A DNA stretch of 64,000 bases from Rhodospirillaceae bacterium (GTDB taxonomy: Bacteria > Pseudomonadota > Alphaproteobacteria > Rhodospirillales > Casp-alpha2), in contig JAERTE010000145.1 in NCBI GenBank assembly GCA_016845145.1, positions 88,409 to 152,408 on the forward strand, in the 5' to 3' direction. Below the pieces are notes generated by a model, which worked only from the letters and a program-made list of their open reading frames with translations, ran no database searches and was not told the origin of the DNA. Shown here in pieces: positions 26,200-35,513 of the stretch. The first letter of the stretch is position 1. Each line of letters opens with the position of its first letter. Made by a program: the position numbers and the translations under genes.

Positions 26200-28059
26200 T
26201 TCCAGCCACGCTTCTTCTGTTTCGGACAACTTAGTTTTAATATCCGCATGGCGAACTTGAAGCTCCATTAGTTTTGCCGTTGGACCTTCGTAGACCTCGG
26301 GGTCAGCCAATCGTTTTTCGAGCGTGTCCTTTTTTGCGCCAAGCTTTTCGATTAAGTGCTCATGATCGCGAACGGCCTTGCGCAACTCGGCAGTTGCGGC
26401 GCGCTGCTGCGCCCGTTCGCGCCGGGCTTCCTTGCGATTTTCTGCACTTGTTGGCGGCGCCTCGCCGCTGGCTTCTCGGGATGCGCGTCGCTGCGCGCGA
26501 CGGCTCTCGGTCAACTGATCTCGGTAGTCGCCGAGATCGCCTTCAAACGCTTGGCAGGCGCTGTCGGCGACAATCCATAGACGGTCGCAAACCAATTCAA
26601 CCAAATGCGCATCATGACTGACCAGGACAACCGCGCCGTCGTAGGTGTTGAGCGCTTGGACGAGCGCTTCGCGCGCATCGACGTCAAGGTGGTTGGTGGG
26701 CTCATCGAGGAGCAGGATGTGCGGTTTGTCGGTGCTGGTCATGGCAAACAGAAGACGGGCTTTTTCGCCGCCGGAAAGGCTCGAGCATTTGACGTCGGCG
26801 CGCTCGCCGGAAAAACCGAACCGTCCAAGATGTGCCCGTACCTTGGCCTCCGTCGCCATGGGCATGAGCCGCGCCAGGTGATGATAAGGTGTTTCGGACA
26901 GCGTCAATTCGTCCGCTTGATGCTGGGCGAAATAGCCGACCTTGAGCTTTGCCGATTTTACCAACTTACCGGTCATGGGTTTCAACCGTCCGGCAAGCAG
27001 CTTTACCAATGTGGATTTACCGTTACCGTTGGCGCCCAAGAGCGCAATGCGGTCATCCATGTCGATGCGCAGATCGAGGTTTTTCAATACCGGAGTGTCG
27101 CTATAACCCACGTCAGCCCGGTCCAAAGCGATTAGCGGCGGTGACAATGGATCGGGGTCGGGGAAATCGAACGCCACGGTGCGCTGTTCAACGACCGATG
27201 CGATGGGCGTCATCTTCTCAAGCATTTTCAGCCGGCTTTGGGCCTGGCGCGCTTTTGACGCCTTGAACCTGAAGCGCTCCACAAACGCTTCGATATGGCG
27301 GCGCTGGACTTGTTGCTTGGATCGCAGTTTGGCGTCCAGTTCCTGTCGTTCGCGGCGGGTGCGCTCAAACCGGTCGTAACCCCCAGCATATCGGGTCAGC
27401 TTTAGGTTCTCGAGATGGGCGATTTCTCCAACAACCTTATTCAATAGCGTACGATCATGGCTGATGACCAATAACGTCCCGGGCCAACTGGCAAGGTACC
27501 CCTCAAGCCAGAGTGCAGCTTCCAAATCGAGGTGGTTGGTGGGTTCGTCCAACAGCAAAAGATCCGGATTGGCGAAAAGGGCGGCGGCCAAGGCAACACG
27601 CATGCGCCAGCCGCCCGAAAATTCACCGCACGGCCTGCGCTGAGCCGCTTCGTCAAAACCGAGGCCAGCCAATATCCGCGCCGCGCGGGCCGGCGCGGAC
27701 TCCGACTCGATGTCGGCCAAACGTGTATGAATATGTGCGATGTCGTGGGCTTCGGTTGCGGTCTCGGCGCGGGCTAGAAGTTCACAGCGTTCGGTGTCCG
27801 CTGAAAGAACGTGATCCACCAATGATGTGTCGCCACCCGGCGCTTCTTGGGCCACGGTGCCAACCCGCATGGCTTTGCGGACATTGACCGTTCCGTCGTC
27901 GGCTGACAGTTCACCCAAAATCAACTTGAACAACGTTGTCTTGCCGGTGCCATTTCTTCCGACAAGGCCCATTTTGTGTCCGCCGGGAACATGCAACGTG
28001 GCACCGTCGAACAATGTCCGCCCGCCAATACGGTATACGAGGTCGTTGATATGCAACAT
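26170..28059 (-). CDS. ABC-F family ATPase (Uup/YheS type)
   Basis: 629 residues with two ABC domains in one chain and no membrane segments. Walker A: GRNGTGKTTL and GANGNGKSTL. Signatures: FSGGWRMRV and LSGGEKARLL. Walker B: LLLLDEPTNHLD twice. The inter-domain linker is charged (about 235-300), and the C-terminal extension is an arginine/glutamate-rich coiled coil (about 530-629). ABC-F proteins act on the ribosome. Members of this type are housekeeping proteins in alphaproteobacteria, often near ndk, which is 4 kb away here. Confidence 0.93.
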   Translation of the reverse strand: MLHINDLVYRIGGRTLFDGATLHVPGGHKMGLVGRNGTGKTTLFKLILGELSADDGTVNVRKAMRVGTVAQEAPGGDTSLVDHVLSADTERCELLARAETATEAHDIAHIHTRLADIESESAPARAARILAGLGFDEAAQRRPCGEFSGGWRMRVALAAALFANPDLLLLDEPTNHLDLEAALWLEGYLASWPGTLLVISHDRTLLNKVVGEIAHLENLKLTRYAGGYDRFERTRRERQELDAKLRSKQQVQRRHIEAFVERFRFKASKARQAQSRLKMLEKMTPIASVVEQRTVAFDFPDPDPLSPPLIALDRADVGYSDTPVLKNLDLRIDMDDRIALLGANGNGKSTLVKLLAGRLKPMTGKLVKSAKLKVGYFAQHQADELTLSETPYHHLARLMPMATEAKVRAHLGRFGFSGERADVKCSSLSGGEKARLLFAMTSTDKPHILLLDEPTNHLDVDAREALVQALNTYDGAVVLVSHDAHLVELVCDRLWIVADSACQAFEGDLGDYRDQLTESRRAQRRASREASGEAPPTSAENRKEARRERAQQRAATAELRKAVRDHEHLIEKLGAKKDTLEKRLADPEVYEGPTAKLMELQVRHADIKTKLSETEEAWLELSERLELTQ

Positions 28060-28119
28060 GCGCCGGGGTTTAGCATGCGGTGGCGGAAAGGAAAAACACC
28101 GGCTGCATGGAATAAATAT

Positions 28120-28161
28120 CTCCCGCCCTTCGTCACCAACGTTGGTGACAAAGGACGGGAG
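28120..28161 (-). terminator. 42-nt imperfect palindrome downstream of katA
   Basis: The core GTCACCAACGTTGGTGAC (28132-28149) is a perfect 18-bp palindrome; CTCCCG/CGGGAG and CCTT/AAGG arms extend it with single mismatches. It starts 35 nt past the katA stop, and the strand continues into ATATTTATTC, so it is a probable terminator or mRNA 3'-end structure. It also lies about 60 bp upstream of the ABC-F start, so an operator role is possible. Confidence 0.5.
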
Positions 28162-28195
28162 TGGTCCCCCGACAGGTTTAACCTAGAAAAACTGG

Positions 28196-29656
28196 TCAGG
28201 CGTCCCCATTGGCGGGTGACAGCCCCAGTGCCGTGAGTATTTTGGAACCGTATTCGGGATCAGCCTTGTTGAAATGCTTCGCCATCACGGCTTGGGCTTG
28301 AGGGTCCGCGCCTTTCAGGCTTCCGGCGATGTTCGCGATCAGACGAGACCGTTCATCTGCGGACATCATCCGGTACAAGTCTCCAGCCTGAGTGTAATCA
28401 TCATTTCCGTCGCGATGATTGTACCGTCCGGCGTCACCGTCGATTTTCAATGGCGGTTCATTGTACTCACTGTTGTCCGCCGGACCGCCCAAACTGTTCG
28501 GCTGATAGTTTGGGCCGCTACCACCATTTCCATCCGTGCGCATCGCGCCGTCACGGTGGTATGCCCGTGCCGTTGTGGCTTTGGGAGAATTGACGGGAAT
28601 GTGTCCATGATTGATACCCAGGCGATACCGGTGAGCATCGGCATAGGCGAATAAACGGCCTTGCAGCATTTTGTCAGGCGAGAAGCCGATTCCCGGGACC
28701 ACGTTGGCCGGCGTGAAAGCGGCCTGTTCCACTTCCGCAAAATAGTTTTCAGGGTTGCGGTTGAGCACCATTTCACCGATTTCGATCAGCGGATAATCGC
28801 TGTGGTTCCACACCTTGGTCAAATCAAACGGATCGAATTTGTAGGATGCCGCATCCGTTTCAGGCATAATTTGTACACACACGCGCCATGCCGGATGGTC
28901 GCCATCTTCGATGGAGGCATAGAGATCGCGTGTTGCATGATCAGGATCGATACCGGCCATCTTCACCGCTTCATCCGCGGTGAAGTTCTCAATACCTTGT
29001 TTGGTCTTGAAGTGATATTTGACCCAAAAGCGTTCACCGGCCGCATTGATCCAACTGAAGGTGTGGCTGCCGTAACCGTTCATGTGGCGATAGCTACGTG
29101 GCGTGCCGCGATCGGAAAACAAGGTGGTGATTTGATGCAGGGCTTCTGGCGATTGCGACCAGAAGTCCCAGACCATGTTGGCATCTTTGGCGTTGGTTGC
29201 CGGATGGCGTTTCTGAGTGTGGACGAAATCCGGAAACTTGATGGGGTCGCGGATGAAAAACACCGGCGTGTTATTACCGACGATGTCGTAGTTGCCTTCC
29301 TCCGTATAAAATTTCACAGCAAACCCACGCGGATCGCGTTCGGCATCGGCTGACCCTTTCTCGCCTCCGACGGTCGAAAACCGCAGAAACAATGATGTCT
29401 CTTTCCCGATATCAGAGAGGAAGGCTGCTTTGGTCCAGCTACTGACATCCTTGGTCAGGGTGAAGACACCGTATGCGCCGGCTCCTTTGGCGTGAACGAC
29501 ACGCTCCGGAATCCGCTCTCTGTTAAAATGCGCCAGCTTTTCGATCAGATGAAAATCCTGAATCAATACCGGACCGTTCGGCCCAGCGGTCATTGAGTTC
29601 TGGTTATCTCCCACCGGAATGCCGGCGTGCGTCGTCATGGTTTGTTTGTCGGGCAT
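28196..29656 (-). CDS. katA: Monofunctional haem catalase
   Basis: 486 residues from the ATG at 29656 (MPDKQTMTTHAGIPVG), which has AGAGG nine bases upstream; an ATG three codons earlier lacks spacing. Small-subunit clade catalase: catalytic His in ERVVHAKGAGAYG, Asn in DIVGNNTPVFF, FSTVGGEKGSAD, and the haem-ligand tyrosine in RLFAYADAHRYRLG. It breaks hydrogen peroxide down to water and oxygen. Divergent from oxyR with a roughly 120-bp AT-rich region between, so OxyR control is likely. Confidence 0.97.
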   Translation of the reverse strand: MPDKQTMTTHAGIPVGDNQNSMTAGPNGPVLIQDFHLIEKLAHFNRERIPERVVHAKGAGAYGVFTLTKDVSSWTKAAFLSDIGKETSLFLRFSTVGGEKGSADAERDPRGFAVKFYTEEGNYDIVGNNTPVFFIRDPIKFPDFVHTQKRHPATNAKDANMVWDFWSQSPEALHQITTLFSDRGTPRSYRHMNGYGSHTFSWINAAGERFWVKYHFKTKQGIENFTADEAVKMAGIDPDHATRDLYASIEDGDHPAWRVCVQIMPETDAASYKFDPFDLTKVWNHSDYPLIEIGEMVLNRNPENYFAEVEQAAFTPANVVPGIGFSPDKMLQGRLFAYADAHRYRLGINHGHIPVNSPKATTARAYHRDGAMRTDGNGGSGPNYQPNSLGGPADNSEYNEPPLKIDGDAGRYNHRDGNDDYTQAGDLYRMMSADERSRLIANIAGSLKGADPQAQAVMAKHFNKADPEYGSKILTALGLSPANGDA

Positions 29657-29726
29657 ATCAATCATCCTCTTCTTGAGTTCTCTGTTTGTTGTCGAGAATG
29701 AAATTAGAAGGTTGATTTAATTAAGT

Positions 29727-29768
29727 AAAACGATTAAAAATTATAGAATTAACCAGAAAAAACGATTA
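29727..29768. promoter_or_regulatory. katA-oxyR intergenic region with paired AAAACGATTA repeats
   Basis: AAAACGATTA occurs at 29727-29736 and again at 29759-29768, 32 bp apart (three helical turns). Both copies are followed by ATAG (29743 and 29768). The divergent oxyR and katA starts flank this AT-rich stretch. ATAG is the OxyR core element, although the spacing does not match the classical four-part site. A role in OxyR binding is inferred. Confidence 0.45.
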
Positions 29769-29780
29769 TAGGTGTCTAAG

Positions 29781-30677
29781 ATGGATCTGTTACCCAGCAT
29801 GCGTCAGCTTGGCTATTTTGTCGCCTTGGCGGAGGAACATCATTTTGGGCAAGCGGCGGAAAGGTGCTTTGTTTCTCAATCCACCTTAAGTGCAGGCATT
29901 CGGGATTTGGAAAAAACGCTTGGTCAGCCCTTGTTCGAGCGGAGCAAGCGTCACGTTTCCATTCTGCCGCTCGGCCGCGAAATGCTGACCAGCGCCCGCA
30001 ACGTATTGCGAACAGCCGAAGACATGATGGCCTTGGCTATGGCCGGCAGCGCGCCGCTTTCGGGGTTATTGCGGTTGGGTGCGATTCCGACGATCGGACC
30101 GTTTTTTCTGCCGCGTGTGCTGCCGGCGGTTCGGGAGACATACCCTTCATTGACCTTATTTGTGCACGAAGGGCATACGGCTGCGTTGGTGGAACAGCTT
30201 CGAACTGGTGACCTTGATTGTGCGCTAATTGCCCTCCCGTGGGAGATAGAAGGGTTGATGACTTTGGACATATCTCGTGATCCGCTTTGGCTCGCCGTGC
30301 CCGAAGCACACGCGCTTGCCAAACGGCGCCGGGTGCGGGCAGAAGAAATCGTGGGCGAAGATATGCTGTTTTTGGAAGACGGCAACTGCTTGCGCGACCA
30401 TGCGCTGGCGCTATGCACCCGTGGCATGCCGGGGCAGTTTCAGGCAACAAGCATATTCACACTGGCTGAGTTGGTTGCCAACGGCCTTGGGGTGACTGTG
30501 TTGCCGGAGATCGTTATTGATTCTGAAATCATGCCGAGAACCGGTATCAAGCTGATCCCATTTCAGGACCGCCAGGCGCATCGGCGAATTGTCCTGGTGT
30601 GGCGGAAAAACGCCATGCGTCGAAACGAATGCCGATTGTTGGGACACTTTATCAAGAGTGCTCTGGAAGACGCCTGA
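29781..30677 (+). CDS. oxyR: Hydrogen-peroxide-sensing regulator OxyR
   Basis: 298 residues from the ATG at 29781 (AGG eight bases upstream; a GTG three codons earlier is possible). N-terminal LysR winged helix (MRQLGYFVALAEEHHFGQAAERC) and regulatory domain with C203 and C212 in EDGNCLRDHALALC, the spacing and context of the OxyR redox pair C199/C208. Divergent from katA. This identifies the peroxide-responsive activator with good confidence. Confidence 0.95.
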   Translation: MDLLPSMRQLGYFVALAEEHHFGQAAERCFVSQSTLSAGIRDLEKTLGQPLFERSKRHVSILPLGREMLTSARNVLRTAEDMMALAMAGSAPLSGLLRLGAIPTIGPFFLPRVLPAVRETYPSLTLFVHEGHTAALVEQLRTGDLDCALIALPWEIEGLMTLDISRDPLWLAVPEAHALAKRRRVRAEEIVGEDMLFLEDGNCLRDHALALCTRGMPGQFQATSIFTLAELVANGLGVTVLPEIVIDSEIMPRTGIKLIPFQDRQAHRRIVLVWRKNAMRRNECRLLGHFIKSALEDA

Positions 30678-30684
30678 TCGCAAT

Positions 30685-31905
30685 CTATCGGCGGCCACCG
30701 GCCATTTTGGCGGCTTGGGGTCTGAGTCTGAGGCGGCCCATGGCAATCACGCCCAAGAACGGACCAATGGCGAGAACCATGAAGGCTTTTTCCCAGCCCC
30801 ACCATTCAACCGCATGCGGCATGAGATGCACGGTGGCTAAGGTGAGCAGAAACCCGGCCGAGGTTTGAACGGTCAACATGGTGCCGATGCGGTCAGGTGG
30901 GGCCAGTTCGGTGATCGAAGACGAGAACTGCGCGGAATCGGCGACAATACTGACCCCCCATATGAAGCAAAGCGCGGTGAGCAGCCATGGGTTGCCGCCA
31001 AATAGCATTCCGACCGTCATTGCACATGTTCCGCTGATGGCCATGGCTATCATGGTCAAGTATGTACGCCCGATGCGGTCCGCCAGATAGCCCCCAGCGA
31101 TGCATCCGATGGTGCCGCCGATACCCATCACCAGGAAAGTCGTAGCACGGGCCTGGATCGCGGCGATATCGCCGTCGATCGCAAGGCGGAAGCTGGCGTC
31201 TAGAAACACACCGATCCAGGCCCACATGGCGTAAAGCTCCCACATGTGGCCGAGGTACCCAAAATTCGCCAACCTGAGCGCTGGTTCACGGAAGGCCTGC
31301 AAGGCGGCGGCTGGGCGAAACGGGGCCGCAGGGCGCTGCTTCGGCCCCAGTGTTACGAGATTGATGCAAAGCGCGCCGATCAAAGCTGTCGAGGTGCCGG
31401 CGCCGAGGGTCGTGCGCCAGTCCACGCCTCCCAACGCATTGAAAAGATGCGGTGCGGCGGAACCCAAGGTCAAGGCGCCGACGAGCGTTCCGACCAGCAG
31501 GCCCAGATCGTCATCGGCCCACGCGGCGGCGATCTTCATGCTGACAGGATACACCCCGGCCATGCAGGCCCCTGTGATGAACCGGCAGACCAAAACCCAA
31601 TCGGATGCGGGGTGGAGAACAAGCAATGCACCGTTGGCGCCGGCAGCGATCAGGGCAGAGACCATGAAGAACCGCCTGGGGTCCAAACGGTCGGCCAAAC
31701 CAAGAAACGCGCTGATGATCGTGCCGCAGACAAACCCCAACTGCACGGCGCTGGTGAACAGGGAAATGCGTCCGGGCGAGAGATCGTAGGCGCGGACAAG
31801 CGACGGCACGACGGCTGTTGTAGAGAACCAAAGTGCCAGCGTGGCGACGACGCAGGCCGTGAGAATGGTCAGGGAACGACGTTTTTCGGACATTTCGACG
31901 ATCAT
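30685..31905 (-). CDS. MFS transporter
   Basis: About 406 residues with 12 predicted hydrophobic helices. The loop 2-3 motif GLADRLDPRRF and the loop 8-9 motif GYLADRIGRTY are typical MFS A-motifs. The frame is open from 31923; I chose the ATG at 31905, with 31893 also possible. It ends 7 nt from the convergent oxyR stop and stands alone. It is not obviously part of the peroxide response. Substrate unknown. Confidence 0.86.
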   Translation of the reverse strand: MIVEMSEKRRSLTILTACVVATLALWFSTTAVVPSLVRAYDLSPGRISLFTSAVQLGFVCGTIISAFLGLADRLDPRRFFMVSALIAAGANGALLVLHPASDWVLVCRFITGACMAGVYPVSMKIAAAWADDDLGLLVGTLVGALTLGSAAPHLFNALGGVDWRTTLGAGTSTALIGALCINLVTLGPKQRPAAPFRPAAALQAFREPALRLANFGYLGHMWELYAMWAWIGVFLDASFRLAIDGDIAAIQARATTFLVMGIGGTIGCIAGGYLADRIGRTYLTMIAMAISGTCAMTVGMLFGGNPWLLTALCFIWGVSIVADSAQFSSSITELAPPDRIGTMLTVQTSAGFLLTLATVHLMPHAVEWWGWEKAFMVLAIGPFLGVIAMGRLRLRPQAAKMAGGRR

Positions 31906-32060
31906 GGAAGCGGAGAATACCAAGCCCTGTCAAGTTACCCTTTCCCTTGCCAGGGTGATTTCGGAGGGCTATAAACCCGCCGCGTTACCGCAGTGCACCA
32001 TTTGCTTGGCGGTGACCGGGGAATTTAATTTTACTTGGAATTTATCGAGGGATTAGACGA

Positions 32061-32483
32061 ATGGCTGTCGAACGTACGCTTTCGATCATTAAACCGGACG
32101 CAACGCGCCGTAACTTGACGGGTAAGATCAACGCTCGTTTCGAAGAGGCCGGGCTCCGTATCGTCGCCCAAAAGCGCGTGCAATTGACCCAGTCTCAGGC
32201 TGAAGGTTTTTATCACGTGCACCGTGAGCGGGCCTTTTTTGGAGATCTGGTTGAATTCATGACCTCCGGACCGGTGGTTGTGCAGGTTCTGGAAGGCGAT
32301 GACGCCATTCAGCGCAACCGCGATATCATGGGCGCCACCAACCCAGCTAATGCAGACGAGGGCACCATCCGTAAGGACTTCGCCGAGAACATCGAGGCCA
32401 ATTCGGTGCATGGCTCCGACGCGCCGGAAACGGCGGCTGAGGAAATTGCCTATTTCTTCTCACAATTGGAGATCGTGGGCTAA
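32061..32483 (+). CDS. ndk: Nucleoside diphosphate kinase
   Basis: 140 residues, the standard length. ERTLSIIKPDATRRN at the N-terminus and the phosphohistidine H117 in ANSVHGSDAPETA are in place. It equilibrates NTP and NDP pools in the cytoplasm. GAGGG precedes the ATG, and an intrinsic terminator follows at 32515-32540. The convergent purN-purM operon begins just beyond it. Confidence 0.98.
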   Translation: MAVERTLSIIKPDATRRNLTGKINARFEEAGLRIVAQKRVQLTQSQAEGFYHVHRERAFFGDLVEFMTSGPVVVQVLEGDDAIQRNRDIMGATNPANADEGTIRKDFAENIEANSVHGSDAPETAAEEIAYFFSQLEIVG

Positions 32484-32514
32484 CCACGCTCCGCCCGCTT
32501 GAGGGAATGTAGAG

Positions 32515-32540
32515 ACGGCCGCCTTCGGGCGGCCGTTTTT
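32515..32540 (+). terminator. Intrinsic terminator of ndk
   Basis: ACGGCCGCC (32515-32523), TTCG loop, GGCGGCCGT (32528-32536), then a run of T. A perfect 9-bp GC-rich stem with a stable tetraloop. It overlaps the last bases of the convergent purN gene. Confidence 0.93.
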
Positions 32541-33195
32541 ATTTCGGTGCGGGGTTGAGAAGCACGTTCTCTGGCGGCCCATAGCCTGACACTATTACGC
32601 GGGGGCCTTCGACACGGACCCGTTGTTCGGCGATCCAACGTACCGCCATGGGATAGATTCGGTGCTCTTGCTCAAGGATGCGTTTTGACAGTGCGCCGAC
32701 GTCATCAGCGTTGTGGATGGGCACCACGGCCTGCGTAATGATTGGCCCGACGTCCATTTCGTGGCGAACATAGTGGACCGTACAGCCGGAAAATCGCGCG
32801 CCGGATTCAATGGCTCGGCGTTGTACGCCTAGCCCCTTGAACGCCGGCAGGAGCGAGGGATGGATATTGATCAGCTTGTCCCACCAATGCTCGACAAAGG
32901 TTTCAGACAACAGCCGCATGAAGCCGGCCAGGCAAACCAATTCCACCTTGGCGTCTTCCAGCGCCCAGGTCATTTCCGCATCGAAGGCGGCTCGGTTTTT
33001 GTAGTCGCGGTGATCAACGACGACACACGGGATATCGGCGCGGCGCGCGCGTTCCAGCCCTTGTGCATCGGGTGTATTTGAAACCACGACAACTATTTCG
33101 GCGGGGAAGTCGTGTGCTTCACAGGCCTTGATCAACGCCTGCAGGTTCGAGCCTCGCCCGGAAATTAATACGCCGACACGCATTTTTTTGTTCAT
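32539..33195 (-). CDS. purN: Phosphoribosylglycinamide formyltransferase
   Basis: 218 residues. VGVLISGRGSNLQALI at the N-terminus, CLAGFMRLL and NIHPSLLPAFKG carry the folate and GAR binding residues, and HYVRHEMDVGPIITQ completes the active site. It catalyses the third step of purine synthesis using 10-formyl-THF. The start overlaps the purM stop by 4 nt, the common alphaproteobacterial purMN operon. Its stop lies within the ndk terminator. Confidence 0.97.
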   Translation of the reverse strand: MNKKMRVGVLISGRGSNLQALIKACEAHDFPAEIVVVVSNTPDAQGLERARRADIPCVVVDHRDYKNRAAFDAEMTWALEDAKVELVCLAGFMRLLSETFVEHWWDKLINIHPSLLPAFKGLGVQRRAIESGARFSGCTVHYVRHEMDVGPIITQAVVPIHNADDVGALSKRILEQEHRIYPMAVRWIAEQRVRVEGPRVIVSGYGPPENVLLNPAPK

Positions 33196-34247
33196 CCCTC
33201 GAACGGGGCCTCCGGGTTGTCGATGTGCACAGGCGGCAGATTTTCAGTGCTCTCTGTGATTTCGCCGATAACATGCACGGTCTCGCCATGTTCGGACATG
33301 ATCTCGCTCAATGTCTCGGCGCGGGCCGCATCGACGGCGCAAACCATGCCGATACCGCAATTGAAGGTCCGGTACATCTCTTGGGTTTCCACATTGCCAG
33401 TCGGTTTGAGCCAACGAAACACAGCTGGAGCAGACCAAGCTGAGGCATCGATGCGCGCGCCAGCGCCTTCGGGCAGCACGCGGGGCAAGTTTTCGGGCAA
33501 TCCGCCGCCAGTTATGTGTGCGAGGGCATGCACGCCGCCGGACTTGATGGCAGCCAAAGTGGATTTGACGTACATGCGGGTCGGTTGCAATAGGACTTCA
33601 CCAAGGGTTGAGGCTGGTGCGAATGGGGCGGCATCATTAAATCCGATTCCAGCCGTTTCCGCGACCATGCGGACCAGGGAAAATCCGTTGGAATGTACGC
33701 CATCCGATTCCAGTCCAAGGATGACATCGCCGGGTTTAACGTCTTTGCCGGTTAGCACCTGATCGCGCTCGACGGCGCCAACGCAAAACCCTGCAAGGTC
33801 ATAATCGCCGTCTCCGTACATGCCCGGCATCTCGGCGGTCTCGCCGCCGATCAGCGCACAGCCAGCGCGGCGGCAGCCTTCGGCAATGCCTGATACCACG
33901 TCACGCCCAGCCTCTACCGACAATTTACCAGTGGCGAAATAGTCCAAGAACAGTAATGGTTCTGCGCCTTGCACCACCAGGTCATTGGCGCACATGGCAA
34001 CCAGATCGATACCGACGGTATCATGGCGACCGGTGGCAATGGCGATCATTAGTTTTGTTCCCACGCCATCGGTGCCGGCAACCAGAATCGGGTCGGAAAA
34101 GCCAGCGGCCTTAAGGTCGAACAGAGCACCGAACCCTCCGAGGTCCGAGGCTACGCCGGATCTCGTGGTTGCGGCGGCCAACGGACCGATAGCATTTACA
34201 AGGTCGTTGCCGGCATCAATATCGACGCCGGCGCTCTTATAGCTCAA
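33192..34247 (-). CDS. purM: Phosphoribosylformylglycinamidine cyclo-ligase
   Basis: 351 residues, normal for AIR synthetase. YKSAGVDIDAGNDLV at the start, GTKLMIAI, the glycine-rich VAMCANDLVVQGAEPLLFLDY and LTHITGGGLPENL-type motifs are seen. It closes the imidazole ring in purine synthesis. First gene of the purM-purN operon, divergent from the DUF2066 gene with about 130 bp between. Confidence 0.98.
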   Translation of the reverse strand: MSYKSAGVDIDAGNDLVNAIGPLAAATTRSGVASDLGGFGALFDLKAAGFSDPILVAGTDGVGTKLMIAIATGRHDTVGIDLVAMCANDLVVQGAEPLLFLDYFATGKLSVEAGRDVVSGIAEGCRRAGCALIGGETAEMPGMYGDGDYDLAGFCVGAVERDQVLTGKDVKPGDVILGLESDGVHSNGFSLVRMVAETAGIGFNDAAPFAPASTLGEVLLQPTRMYVKSTLAAIKSGGVHALAHITGGGLPENLPRVLPEGAGARIDASAWSAPAVFRWLKPTGNVETQEMYRTFNCGIGMVCAVDAARAETLSEIMSEHGETVHVIGEITESTENLPPVHIDNPEAPFEG

Positions 34248-34376
34248 ACCGGGGTTTTTACCGGAATTGTCAGATGGCGCGCTTATGGCTTTTTCCTCCG
34301 CCGGGGTCTTGGTAGATTAACGCCCAACCAGGGCGTGAACACAATTTTGAACATAAACCAACACAAAGGCTTTGCA

Positions 34377-35492
34377 ATGATCCCGAGACGTCTTTTCAGC
34401 CTGATGGCTTGGGTTGTAGCGGTTATCGGCATGCTGCTTGTTTCCGGTGCTCGAGCCAATGTTTTTGAAGTGCGCGATGTTGCGGTCGACGTCACCGCCG
34501 AGACGGCGGCTTCGGCGCGTGAAGCGGCATTGGCTGATGGAGAAGCCATGGCGTTTAGGCGTTTGCTGGAACGTCTGACGCTTAGTGAGGATCATGGCCA
34601 GCTTCCGCAGTTGGCGCCTGCGGAGATCACCGAGTATGTGAGCGATTTTTCTGTTTCCGGTGAGAAGACGTCCGCTGTGCGGTATCTGGCGCGATTGCAT
34701 TTCCGGTTCAAGCCAGCGGAAATTCGAGATTTGTTGCGTGGTGCCGGTTTGCAATTCGCCGAAACTCCGAGCAAGCCGGTACTGGTATTGCCAGTCTATC
34801 AACCGGCCAGCGGCCTGGTGCTGTGGGAGGATCCGAACCCGTGGCGCGATGCCTGGAGCCGTCGGCAATCTGGCGGCGGTCTCGTACATTTGGCGCTGCC
34901 GTTGGGTGATCTCGGCGATATCAATGCGCTTTCCGTACAGCAGGCAGTGCGGGGTGAGGTCGCCGCACTCGGTAAACTCGCCGAACGCTACAAGGCGGGC
35001 GACACTGTCGTAGCTTACGCGCGGGTCGGACTCAATCCGGGAGGCGCAGGACAAAGGATCGACGTGTCTATGACCCGCTTCAGCCCGCATCGTGACCCGG
35101 AAACCAATTTGTTGGCTGTCGAGCAAGAGCAAGGCGAAACAGCGGAGGATTTGTTGATCCGTGGGGCGGATGCCATTGCGGACTTGCTTGAAGATACCTG
35201 GAAGCGAGAAAACCTTCTGATAGGTGGCGAAGCCGGCGTTACTGCCGTCACGATACCGATAACCGGGCTTGGCGATTGGATCGATGTTCGCAAACGCTTG
35301 AAGGGTGTCGCTGTGGTTCGCCAAATTGAAACGGTGCTGATGTCCTTGGACGAAGTTCGCGTCAACTTACACTACGTCGGCGCGTCGGAGCAGTTGCAGA
35401 CCGCCCTGGGACAGTCCGATTTGGCCTTGGTGCGGGAGGAACAGGAGTGGGTGTTGTATCCGGCAGGTGCCGTGCAGGGTTCCAAGCCGTGA
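34377..35492 (+). CDS. DUF2066 domain-containing exported protein
   Basis: 371 residues from the ATG at 34377, with AAAGG eight bases upstream. Residues 1-27 are a secretion signal (MIPRRLFSLMAWVVAV... ending GARA). The mature part starts NVFEVRDVAVDVTAETA, the DUF2066 N-terminus, and continues with the conserved WRDAW-type segment. Proteins of this family have no established function. The gene opens a probable operon through the phosphatidyltransferase, AI-2E permease and hdaA genes, an order I recall as widespread in Rhodospirillales. Confidence 0.87.
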   Translation: MIPRRLFSLMAWVVAVIGMLLVSGARANVFEVRDVAVDVTAETAASAREAALADGEAMAFRRLLERLTLSEDHGQLPQLAPAEITEYVSDFSVSGEKTSAVRYLARLHFRFKPAEIRDLLRGAGLQFAETPSKPVLVLPVYQPASGLVLWEDPNPWRDAWSRRQSGGGLVHLALPLGDLGDINALSVQQAVRGEVAALGKLAERYKAGDTVVAYARVGLNPGGAGQRIDVSMTRFSPHRDPETNLLAVEQEQGETAEDLLIRGADAIADLLEDTWKRENLLIGGEAGVTAVTIPITGLGDWIDVRKRLKGVAVVRQIETVLMSLDEVRVNLHYVGASEQLQTALGQSDLALVREEQEWVLYPAGAVQGSKP

Positions 35493-35513
35493 TTCAGCCA
35501 GGATGATGCTACC

